64,000 nucleotides of DNA from Sphingomonas kyeonggiensis (lineage in GTDB: Bacteria > Pseudomonadota > Alphaproteobacteria > Sphingomonadales > Sphingomonadaceae): contig NZ_JAUSTJ010000001.1 in NCBI RefSeq assembly GCF_030812785.1, forward strand, positions 1 through 64,000, in the 5' to 3' direction. Positions 54,106 to 61,149 of the stretch are shown here, piece by piece (position 1 is the first letter of the stretch; each line of letters starts with the position of its first letter). The notes beneath the pieces were generated by a model that was given only the letters and a program-made list of their open reading frames with translations, searched no databases and was not told the origin of the DNA. The position numbers and the translations under genes were made by a program.

Positions 54106-54756
54106 CTAGGCATCCGCCTCCGCCAGCGCCGCCACCCAGGCCTTGGTATCGGTGCACTTGTCCATCGCCCGCCTGTAGCCGGCGCGGCCGGTGGTGCGGG
54201 CAAGATAGGCCAGCTCGTCCTCGCGCAGCACGGCACCCTTCGTCCGCTCGGCGAACTGGAGCGCGTAGCTGATCGAGATGTCGGCGGCGGTGAAGGCCTC
54301 GCCCGCCATGTACGGCGCCTGCGTCAGCTGCCGCGCGACGATCCCGCGCCGGCTCTCGAACCAGTCGAGGCTGGCGCGGGCGCTCCAATTGTCCTTCTCG
54401 CCCTCGGGCGCGAGGATGTTGGTGGCGACGAAGACGAACACAAAGGTCGCCATGCCGGCTTCGCCCAGATGGAGGAATTGCTGGTAGAGCGGGAATGCCG
54501 GATCGGCCGGCTGCGGGGCCAGCGGCGAGGGTCCGTAGCGCCCCAGCAGATATTCGAGGATCGCGATGGATTCGACCAGGACGACCTCGCCGTCCTGCAG
54601 CGCCGGGATGAACCCGGCCGGGTTGATCGCCAGGAATTCGGGGTCGTTCTCCACCCCGGCGAGCATATCCACCGGCCGCAGCCGCCAGGGCAGGCCCAGT
54701 TCCTCGAGCAGCCATGCCACCCGGAACCCCCGGCCTTCGCCCCATAATGTGATCAT
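54106..54756 (-). CDS. Glutathione S-transferase family protein
   Basis: The 216-residue protein has an N-terminal thioredoxin-like domain (residues 1-80, with ITLWGEGRGFRVAWLLEELGLP and the cis-Pro/ESIAI glutathione-binding segment NPAGFIPAL...ESIAILEYLL). A C-terminal helical domain follows (about 90-210). Catalysis would conjugate glutathione to electrophiles, or it may act as a peroxidase. The ATG at 54756 follows GGAGG with six-base spacing; the frame is open to 54840. Glutathione is supplied by gshB elsewhere in the window. Substrate unknown. Confidence 0.9.
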   Translation of the reverse strand: MITLWGEGRGFRVAWLLEELGLPWRLRPVDMLAGVENDPEFLAINPAGFIPALQDGEVVLVESIAILEYLLGRYGPSPLAPQPADPAFPLYQQFLHLGEAGMATFVFVFVATNILAPEGEKDNWSARASLDWFESRRGIVARQLTQAPYMAGEAFTAADISISYALQFAERTKGAVLREDELAYLARTTGRAGYRRAMDKCTDTKAWVAALAEADA

Positions 54757-54887
54757 CGCACAAACCTCCATTGTCCGGCCGATCCTATCGCATAACCGAC
54801 ACCGTGCGCAGGCCCGCCGGCACGCGGGATTGACGGGCATTCGCCCAGGTGTATCATTTCAATAACTCACAGGCGGTTGGGGCGGGC

Positions 54888-55796
54888 ATGGGCTGGAAGG
54901 CGACACTGACGGTTTGCGGCGCGATTGCAGGGGCCATAGCCACGCCCGCAATGGCCCAATCAGCCTCGCCCGCCAGCCCTGCCGTCTGCGCACTGGCGAC
55001 AACTGCGCCCGACAGCGCCGTGCTCAGCGTGCCGTTCGAGATCGTCGATGGTCGCATCTATGTTCGGGTGCAAGTCAATGGCCAGGGGCCCTTCCGCTTC
55101 GCCGTAGACACTGGCGCCAGCGGCATGGGCCGCGCGGATGCTAGCCTGGTCGCGACGCTGCGCCTGCCTGTCACCGGCGCGGCGACAACATCGGATGCGA
55201 TGGCCAGCGCGCGCGTGGATACGGTCCGGCTGGCCTCTGTCGAACTGGGCGGGCTTGTTCGCCGCGACCTCGAAGTGATGACCCGCGACTATAGCGGGAG
55301 GATGGCCCCGGAAGCGGCCTTTGCCGGCATCCTCGGCCGTGCCTTCTTCGCCGACGGACTGCTGGTGCTCGACTATCCGCGGCGGCGGCTGACGTTCACG
55401 CGCGGCCCCGGCCTCAGGCGCGGCGAACCCGGCGTGCTCGGCTATACCCGCGCCTTCCGCGTGCCGGTGACCATCGACGCAGTCGCAGCCGAAGGCAATC
55501 TGGATACCGGCGCCAATGTCGCCTTCGTGCTGCCACAGCCGCTGTTCGATCGCCTCGGTGGCGGCACGATCGCCGCAGCAGGAGAGGGCACGCTCACCAA
55601 CACCACGGTGAAGACCGGCAGCGCGACCTTGCACGGCCCCTTCCGGATCGGCGTAGCCACGCTCTCCGACGTGACGGTTCGAGTCTCGGACAAATATCCC
55701 GAGCTTCTGGTCGGCGCGCACGCCTTGCAACATTTCACGCTGCTCATCGACCAGCGCGCCTCCAGTGTCGCGCTATGCCCGGCAAAAGCGCCCTGA
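54888..55796 (+). CDS. Exported aspartic-protease-like protein with two DTG motifs
   Basis: The 302-residue product has a signal peptide (MGWKATLTVCGAIAGAIATPAMAQS) and two DTG motifs at Asp74 (FAVDTGASG) and Asp206 (NLDTGANVA), 132 residues apart. In the protein at 52805 the two DTG motifs are 134 residues apart, so the two share a layout. There is no PDZ domain. It is likely periplasmic or outer-membrane. The start at 54888 begins the signal peptide; an upstream GTG at 54849 would add 13 residues. It converges on a small membrane gene at 55807. Confidence 0.78.
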   Translation: MGWKATLTVCGAIAGAIATPAMAQSASPASPAVCALATTAPDSAVLSVPFEIVDGRIYVRVQVNGQGPFRFAVDTGASGMGRADASLVATLRLPVTGAATTSDAMASARVDTVRLASVELGGLVRRDLEVMTRDYSGRMAPEAAFAGILGRAFFADGLLVLDYPRRRLTFTRGPGLRRGEPGVLGYTRAFRVPVTIDAVAAEGNLDTGANVAFVLPQPLFDRLGGGTIAAAGEGTLTNTTVKTGSATLHGPFRIGVATLSDVTVRVSDKYPELLVGAHALQHFTLLIDQRASSVALCPAKAP

Positions 55797-55806
55797 CGCA
55801 TCCGCC

Positions 55807-55995
55807 TTACCGCAAATTCAGCGCAACGCTCGCCAGGATTACCGCGCCCAGCATCGCCATCACCTGGAGGAACTGCCAGGGCACGAAACCGACATCGTCG
55901 ATCCGCTTGCGCTTGCGCCGGCGATGCTCGCCCAGACCGCTGACCACCGCGATCACCGCCGCGCCCGCCGCCCCGAGCCATAATTGTAGTTGCAT
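55807..55995 (-). CDS. Small two-helix membrane protein
   Basis: The 62-residue product has a hydrophobic N-terminal helix (about residues 4-20), a strongly basic loop (EHRRRKRKR) and a second hydrophobic helix (about residues 42-60) ending in LNLR. The basic loop would face the cytoplasm. The ATG at 55995 has a GGGGA about ten bases upstream. I do not recognise the family. It diverges from the methyltransferase gene (GTG at 56047). Confidence 0.6.
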   Translation of the reverse strand: MQLQLWLGAAGAAVIAVVSGLGEHRRRKRKRIDDVGFVPWQFLQVMAMLGAVILASVALNLR

Positions 55996-56046
55996 CGTCA
56001 CAAAAATCCCCCAAATGCGCGGACGACATCTAGGGAGGGAATTCGC

Positions 56047-56868
56047 GTGCGCCAGACCCTGACCATCCTTGCCGTGTTCACCACCGCCGCCGCAGTGGCC
56101 AGCGTCGCCACCGGCGCTCCCCAGATGCAGCGCCAGACGATCGCCGAAGCGGTCGCCTCGCCCACCCGCTCGCCGGCCAATGTCGCGCGCGACCAGTATC
56201 GCCATCCGGTCGACACGCTCAATTTCTTCGGGGTGAAGCCCGGCAACACCGTGGTCGAGATCTGGCCGGGCGGCGGCTGGTACACCGAGATCCTCGCCCC
56301 GCTCACCCGGGCAAAGGGCAGCTATTACGCGGCAGTGGGCCCCGATTTCCCCAATGGCGGCAAGGCGGTCGAAACACTCAAGGCCAAGGACACGGCGCTC
56401 TACGGCCATGCCCAGCTCGTCGCCTTCCCTGCCCAGGCCGGCCAGCCCAAGGTGCCGGACGGCACTGCCGACGTCGTGCTGACCTTCCGCAACGTCCATA
56501 ACTGGCGGATGGGCTACAAGCGCGGCAACGTGGATTACTCGCCCGAGGCGTTCGCCCAGATGTTCGCGATGCTCAAGAAGGGCGGCACGCTCGGCATCGA
56601 GGATCATCGCCTGCCCGAGAGCGCCAGCGCCGAGCGCGAGAAGACCAGCGGCTATATCAAGGTCTCGACCGTGCGCCGGTTGGCCGAGCAGGCCGGCTTC
56701 AAGTTCGTCGGCGCGTCGGAGGTCAACGCCAATCCGCGCGATACCGCGGACTGGCCCCAGGGGGTGTGGACGCTGCCGCCGAGCTACACGCTCAAGGACG
56801 TCGATCGCGCCAAGTACGCGGCGATCGGCGAGAGCGACCGGATGACGCTCAAGTTCCGGAAACCATGA
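56047..56868 (+). CDS. Exported class I SAM-dependent methyltransferase-like protein
   Basis: The 273-residue product has a hydrophobic signal-like N-terminus (TLTILAVFTTAAAVASVATG) and then a Rossmann-type core with VVEIWPGGGWYTEILAPL in place of the usual D-x-G-x-G-x-G motif. The later NPRDTADWPQGVWTLPP is typical of this subgroup. The GTG at 56047 follows GGGAGGGA. Methyltransferases normally use cytoplasmic SAM, so export would be unusual; the family is known to include members with signal peptides whose reaction is unclear. It is monocistronic. Confidence 0.75.
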   Translation: MRQTLTILAVFTTAAAVASVATGAPQMQRQTIAEAVASPTRSPANVARDQYRHPVDTLNFFGVKPGNTVVEIWPGGGWYTEILAPLTRAKGSYYAAVGPDFPNGGKAVETLKAKDTALYGHAQLVAFPAQAGQPKVPDGTADVVLTFRNVHNWRMGYKRGNVDYSPEAFAQMFAMLKKGGTLGIEDHRLPESASAEREKTSGYIKVSTVRRLAEQAGFKFVGASEVNANPRDTADWPQGVWTLPPSYTLKDVDRAKYAAIGESDRMTLKFRKP

Positions 56869-56933
56869 GCAGATTCCACCGAAGCGGTTTCGACTCAACG
56901 CAGGATTAACCAATTCGGATTAGGCACTGGAAC

Positions 56934-57989
56934 GTGCCGCGCCGAATTCGAACCCTTTTGTCGGTCCTCCGCGAGGAAGTGGACAGCTATGCCGCGACCA
57001 GCGAGGAGATCGCTGCGCGCACCAATCTGCTCGCGCTGAACGCCGCGATCGAGGCCGCCCGCTCGGGCGAGGCCGGGCGCGGCTTCTCGGTGGTGGCGCA
57101 GGAAGTGAAGGCGCTGGCCCAGCAGGCGCGCGGCGCATCGATCGAATTCCGCTCCGAAGTGCGCGAGCGCCTCGCCATGGGGGCGGGCATCGCCGATGAG
57201 ATGGTCAGCGAGATCGAGGGCACCCGCCTGGTCGAGCTCGCCCAGGCGCTGATCCAGAATGTCAGCCGCCATCTCTATGGCCGCAGCATCGACCTGCGGG
57301 TGATGGCATCCGATTCCGAGGTGATCGCCGCGCTGGAAGATCCCTCGCCCGAGACGATCGCCGCCGCCGATGCGCGGCTGGCGATGCTGACCGGCATCTC
57401 GCCTTATTATGTCAACGCCTTCCTCGCCAACCATGAGGGCAAGGTGATCGCCGCGTCCGATCCGCATGCGCGGGTGCGCGGCGTCGACCTGGCGAACGCG
57501 CCGCAATATCTGAACGCGATGCGCAGCCACCGCCGCGACGAATGGTTCACCGACGAAGTGTGGCTCAATCCCTATTCGGACCACCGCGCGGTGCTGGTCT
57601 TCGTCAACGGCGTGCGCCCGCGCGGCCGCGACGGCCGGCCACTCGGCGCCTTCTATCTCGAATTCGACTGGGAGGGGCACATCCCCGCCATCATCTCGGA
57701 CCGCTCGCTGTTCGGCGAGCGCGACTGGGGGCGGACGAGCATCTCGATCGTCGACGAGCAGGATCGGATCGTCGCGAGCTCCTCGGGCAAACGCCACGGC
57801 GAGCATGTCGCGCTGCCGCCCAATGCGGTGCGGGGTGCCGAGGTGCGCGGCGACAGCACGATCGCCTTCGCCAGTGCCACCGATTATCACGGCTTCACCG
57901 GCCTCGGACTGCGCTGCGTGATCGAGCAGAAGATGCCGACGCTGGAGGAAATCCGCGCGGCATTGGGTGGGCTGCGGGGGCGGGGTTAG
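56934..57989 (+). CDS. Soluble chemoreceptor-like protein: MCP hairpin tip followed by a PDC/dCache-like sensor domain
   Basis: The 351-residue product begins at GTG 56934. Residues about 12-75 contain the conserved MCP signalling tip ([20 protein letters not shown], then [17 protein letters not shown]), which contacts CheA/CheW. After a short helical linker comes a PDC/cache-like domain (about 85-330, [34 protein letters not shown]). There is no transmembrane segment and no HAMP domain, and the order is reversed relative to normal receptors. A TTG at 56958 could also start it. It might sense a cytoplasmic ligand. No che genes are adjacent. Confidence 0.75.
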   Translation: MPRRIRTLLSVLREEVDSYAATSEEIAARTNLLALNAAIEAARSGEAGRGFSVVAQEVKALAQQARGASIEFRSEVRERLAMGAGIADEMVSEIEGTRLVELAQALIQNVSRHLYGRSIDLRVMASDSEVIAALEDPSPETIAAADARLAMLTGISPYYVNAFLANHEGKVIAASDPHARVRGVDLANAPQYLNAMRSHRRDEWFTDEVWLNPYSDHRAVLVFVNGVRPRGRDGRPLGAFYLEFDWEGHIPAIISDRSLFGERDWGRTSISIVDEQDRIVASSSGKRHGEHVALPPNAVRGAEVRGDSTIAFASATDYHGFTGLGLRCVIEQKMPTLEEIRAALGGLRGRG

Positions 57990-58001
57990 TTCTAGAAAGC
58001 T

Positions 58002-58022
58002 CCCCTCCCTTCCAGGGAGGGG
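58002..58022. terminator. Palindrome between convergent MCP-like and phaR genes
   Basis: CCCCTCCC, loop TTCCA, GGGAGGGG: an 8-bp perfect stem 13 bp after the MCP-like stop and ten bases before the phaR stop. It is a single arm of the C/T-rich repeat family and probably ends both transcripts. Confidence 0.55.
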
Positions 58023-58031
58023 AAGCGATGA

Positions 58032-58607
58032 TTATTTCGCCAGCTTCTCGATCTTGTCCTGCAGCCGGGCCAGCTCCGCCTTCAGCGCGGCGACGTCATC
58101 GCCCTCGCTGGCAGCCGGAGCAGCGGTCGGCGCGGCAGCCGCGCCCGGAGCACCCGGCGTCGCGCCAGGCTTGAACGCCTGGGTCGCCGCCTCGAAGATC
58201 TCCATGTTGCGCTTGGCCATCTCGGCGAAGGGCGAGTTGGCGAAGGCACCCTCGACCGCCGACTTGAACTGCTGCTGGTTGCGGCGGAAGCTCTCCATCG
58301 AGGCTTCCAGATAGCCCGGCACCATCGCCTGCATCGAATCGCCGTAGAGCGCGATCAGCTGGCGCAGGAAGTTGACCGGCAGCATGGTCTGTCCGCGCTG
58401 CTCCTCTTCCATGATGATCTGGGTGAGGACATTATGGGTGATGTCCTCCTCGGTCTTGGCATCGACGACCTTGAAATCGCGCCCCTCGCGCGTCATCGCG
58501 GCGAGATGGTCCAGCGTGATGTAGGACGAGGTTTCGGTGTTGTAGAGACGCCGGTTCGCGTACTTCTTGATGATGACCGGTCCCGTACCAGCAGCGCTTT
58601 TCTTCAT
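58032..58607 (-). CDS. phaR: Polyhydroxyalkanoate synthesis repressor PhaR
   Basis: The 191-residue protein has the PHA-accumulation-regulator DNA-binding domain (residues 10-70, IIKKYANRRLYNTETSSYITL and FKVVDAKTEEDITHNVLTQII), a second conserved segment (QTMLPVNFLRQLIALYGDSMQ) and a Pro/Ala-rich then coiled-coil C-terminus. PhaR senses PHA granules and represses phasin genes until PHA appears. It is divergent from the PhaC-like gene, with 13 bp between starts, and GGGGG precedes its own ATG. This placement makes control of the neighbouring synthase operon likely. Confidence 0.92.
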   Translation of the reverse strand: MKKSAAGTGPVIIKKYANRRLYNTETSSYITLDHLAAMTREGRDFKVVDAKTEEDITHNVLTQIIMEEEQRGQTMLPVNFLRQLIALYGDSMQAMVPGYLEASMESFRRNQQQFKSAVEGAFANSPFAEMAKRNMEIFEAATQAFKPGATPGAPGAAAAPTAAPAASEGDDVAALKAELARLQDKIEKLAK

Positions 58608-58620
58608 CTAAGGCCCCCAG

Positions 58621-59691
58621 GTGAGTGAAACATATCTATCATCGTTTCATTCTGCGGCGCAACACGGACCGCGCCCCCTTCCGCTGTTCCTCTCGCTGTT
58701 GCGCAGCGAGACCGCAGCATCGCCCGAGCGGCGCGCCGCCGCGCTGGCCGGACTGAAGGCCTATCAGGAGGCGGAAAGGCCGCCCGAGCGCGCGCTCAAG
58801 CCCGCAATCGCCACGGCCGGCCGCGCGTCCCTGCGCGACTATGGCGGCGACGGGCCGCCGGTCGTCTTCGTCCCCTCGCTGATCAATCCGCCCTTCATCC
58901 TCGATCTTGCGCCGGGCAATTCGCTGCTCGAATGGCTGGCGACTCAAGGGCTTCGGCCGCTTCTTGTAGACTGGGGCACGCCTGATCCGACGGATCGCGA
59001 CCAGGGCGTGGACGCGCATATCACCGCGCTGCTGCTCCCGCTGCTGGATGCGCTCGACGAACCGCCACTGCTCGCCGGCTATTGCCTGGGGGGCACGCTG
59101 GCGATGGCCGGCGCGGCGCTGCGGCCGGCGCGCGGGCTGGTGACGATCGCCGCGCCCTGGCGCTTCCGCCGCTATGGCGATCTCGCGCGCGCAGCCATTG
59201 CATCGCAATGGGAAGCCGCCCAGCCCGCCTGTGCGCAGCTCGGGCTGGTGCCGATGGAAGTGCTGCAGGCGGGCTTCTGGCAGCTCGATCCCGCCCGCAC
59301 CATCGCCAAGTTCGAGCGATTCGCCCGAATCGAACCGGACAGCGACCAGGCCCGGGCGTTCATCGCATTGGAGGACTGGGCGAATGCCGGCGCGCCGCTG
59401 ACCTATGCCGCGGGCGCGCAGATGTTCGAGCGCTTCTTCAAGACCGATCGCCCCGGAAGCGGCCGCTGGTGGGTGGAGGGAACGCGCGTCCTGCCCTCCC
59501 GCCTCGCCTGCCCCGCGCTCGAACTGCTCTCGACCACCGACCGGATCGTCCCCGCCGCCACCGCCGCGAACCTGCCCGAGCGGAGGAGCCTCGCACTCGG
59601 CCATGTCGGGATGATCGTCGGCGGGCAGGCGCGGGCAATGGTGTGGGAGCCCTTGCGCGACTGGCTTCTTGCCGCAGCGCACCCTAAATAG
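58621..59691 (+). CDS. PHA synthase-like alpha/beta hydrolase (class III PhaC-like)
   Basis: The 356-residue protein has the lipase-box variant GYCLGG with Cys155, and candidates for the other triad residues at Asp307 (STTDRIV) and His328 (LGHVG). Length and triad spacing resemble class III PHA synthases (Allochromatium PhaC, about 355 residues), which polymerise hydroxyacyl-CoA but normally need PhaE. No phaE is here. It begins at GTG 58621 with poor ribosome binding sequence. Thiolase follows and PhaR precedes, so a PHA role is likely. It could also be an uncharacterised PHA-related hydrolase. Confidence 0.8.
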   Translation: MSETYLSSFHSAAQHGPRPLPLFLSLLRSETAASPERRAAALAGLKAYQEAERPPERALKPAIATAGRASLRDYGGDGPPVVFVPSLINPPFILDLAPGNSLLEWLATQGLRPLLVDWGTPDPTDRDQGVDAHITALLLPLLDALDEPPLLAGYCLGGTLAMAGAALRPARGLVTIAAPWRFRRYGDLARAAIASQWEAAQPACAQLGLVPMEVLQAGFWQLDPARTIAKFERFARIEPDSDQARAFIALEDWANAGAPLTYAAGAQMFERFFKTDRPGSGRWWVEGTRVLPSRLACPALELLSTTDRIVPAATAANLPERRSLALGHVGMIVGGQARAMVWEPLRDWLLAAAHPK

Positions 59692-59728
59692 CCGCCAAAC
59701 AACAGAACCACCCGCAGGAGTCCCGAGC

Positions 59729-60910
59729 ATGGCCAACCCGAACGACGTCGTCATCATCGCCGCCAAGCGCACCCCGGTGGGCGCATTCCTCGGCGCATTT
59801 GGCAGCACCCCCGCGCACGAGCTGGGCCGTGTCGCGATCGAGGCCGCGCTCGAGCAGGCCGGCGTGAAGGGCGAGGAAGTCAGCGAGGTCATCCTCGGCC
59901 AGGTGCTCACCGCCGCCCAGGGCCAGAACCCCGCCCGCCAGGCCTCGATGGCCGCCGGCGTGCCCAAGGAAGTGCCGGCGTGGAGCGTGCAGCAGGTCTG
60001 CGGCTCGGGCCTGCGCGCCGTGGCGCTTGCCGCCCAGGCGATCCAGACCGGCGATTCGACCATCGTCGTCGCCGGCGGCCAGGAGAGCATGTCGCTCGCC
60101 AACCACGCCCAGGCGCTGCGTGCAGGTGCGAAGATGGGCGACGTCACCCTGGTCGACACGATGATCAAGGACGGCCTGACCGACGTGTTCAACGGCTATC
60201 ACATGGGCATCACTGCCGAGAACCTGGCCGAGCAGTACCAGGTCACCCGCGTCGAGCAGGACGAGTTCGCCGTCGCCTCGCAGAACAAGGCCGAGAAGGC
60301 GCGCGCTGAGGGCCGGTTCAAGGACGAGATCGCCCCGGTGACGATCAAGGGTCGCAAGGGCGACACCGTCGTCTCCGACGACGAATATATCCGCGCCGGC
60401 GCCACGATCGACAGCGTTTCGGGCCTGCGCCCGGCGTTCAAGAAGGACGGCACCGTCACCGCCGCCAATGCCTCGGGCCTCAACGACGGCGCTGCAGCAT
60501 TGGTCGTGATGCGCCGCGACGAAGCCGAGAAGCGCGGCGCATCGATCCTGGCGACGATTCGGAGCTGGGCGACCGCCGGCGTCGACCCTTCGATCATGGG
60601 AATCGGCCCGGTCCCGGCGTCGAAGAAAGCGCTCGAGAAGGCCGGCTGGAGCATTGCCGATCTCGACCTGATCGAAGCCAATGAGGCGTTCGCGGCGCAG
60701 GCGCTTTCGGTCGGCAAGGAGCTTGGCTGGGACGCCAGCAAGGTCAACGTCAATGGCGGCGCGATCGCCATCGGCCACCCGATCGGCGCCTCGGGCGCGC
60801 GCGTCCTGACCACGCTGATCTACGAGATGCAGAAGCGCGATGCGAAGAAGGGCCTCGCCACGCTCTGCATCGGCGGCGGTATGGGAATCGCCATGTGCGT
60901 CGAGCGCTGA
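59729..60910 (+). CDS. phaA: Acetyl-CoA C-acetyltransferase (beta-ketothiolase)
   Basis: The 393-residue enzyme condenses two acetyl-CoA to acetoacetyl-CoA, the first step of PHB synthesis, and also works in degradation. The nucleophile Cys lies in [12 protein letters not shown] (near residue 90), and the catalytic His and Cys near the C-terminus lie in [15 protein letters not shown] and [11 protein letters not shown]. The start at 59729 follows GCAGGAG. It lies 37 bp after the PhaC-like gene and is probably co-transcribed. No phaB reductase is nearby. Confidence 0.92.
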   Translation: MANPNDVVIIAAKRTPVGAFLGAFGSTPAHELGRVAIEAALEQAGVKGEEVSEVILGQVLTAAQGQNPARQASMAAGVPKEVPAWSVQQVCGSGLRAVALAAQAIQTGDSTIVVAGGQESMSLANHAQALRAGAKMGDVTLVDTMIKDGLTDVFNGYHMGITAENLAEQYQVTRVEQDEFAVASQNKAEKARAEGRFKDEIAPVTIKGRKGDTVVSDDEYIRAGATIDSVSGLRPAFKKDGTVTAANASGLNDGAAALVVMRRDEAEKRGASILATIRSWATAGVDPSIMGIGPVPASKKALEKAGWSIADLDLIEANEAFAAQALSVGKELGWDASKVNVNGGAIAIGHPIGASGARVLTTLIYEMQKRDAKKGLATLCIGGGMGIAMCVER

Positions 60911-61071
60911 GCGGCTTTCGCTGTGTATCGAAATGTTTCTGACGCAGCATGCCTTAGTGTGTTGATGCACTAGGTCACATTCTGAATGTTACATTAACCC
61001 GGCCATGCTTGAAATTTAGCGCGCCTGACAGTCTCTTTTCTGCAACAGTGACAATTGAATTACGCCGGGCA

Positions 61072-61101
61072 ATGTTTCCCTCTCTTGCAGTGCGGAAACA
61101 T
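61072..61101. promoter_or_regulatory. Inverted repeat in the leader of the TonB receptor gene
   Basis: ATGTTTCC (61072-61079) and GGAAACAT (61094-61101) form 8-bp complementary arms with a 14-base spacer, about 50 bp before the receptor start. It may be an operator for a dimeric repressor or a leader hairpin. The 239-bp gap 60911-61149 has no gene. Confidence 0.35.
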
Positions 61102-61149
61102 GTCCGTCTCACTGTGTCCTTCGGGCATCCCGCCCGGAGGGGCATATCA

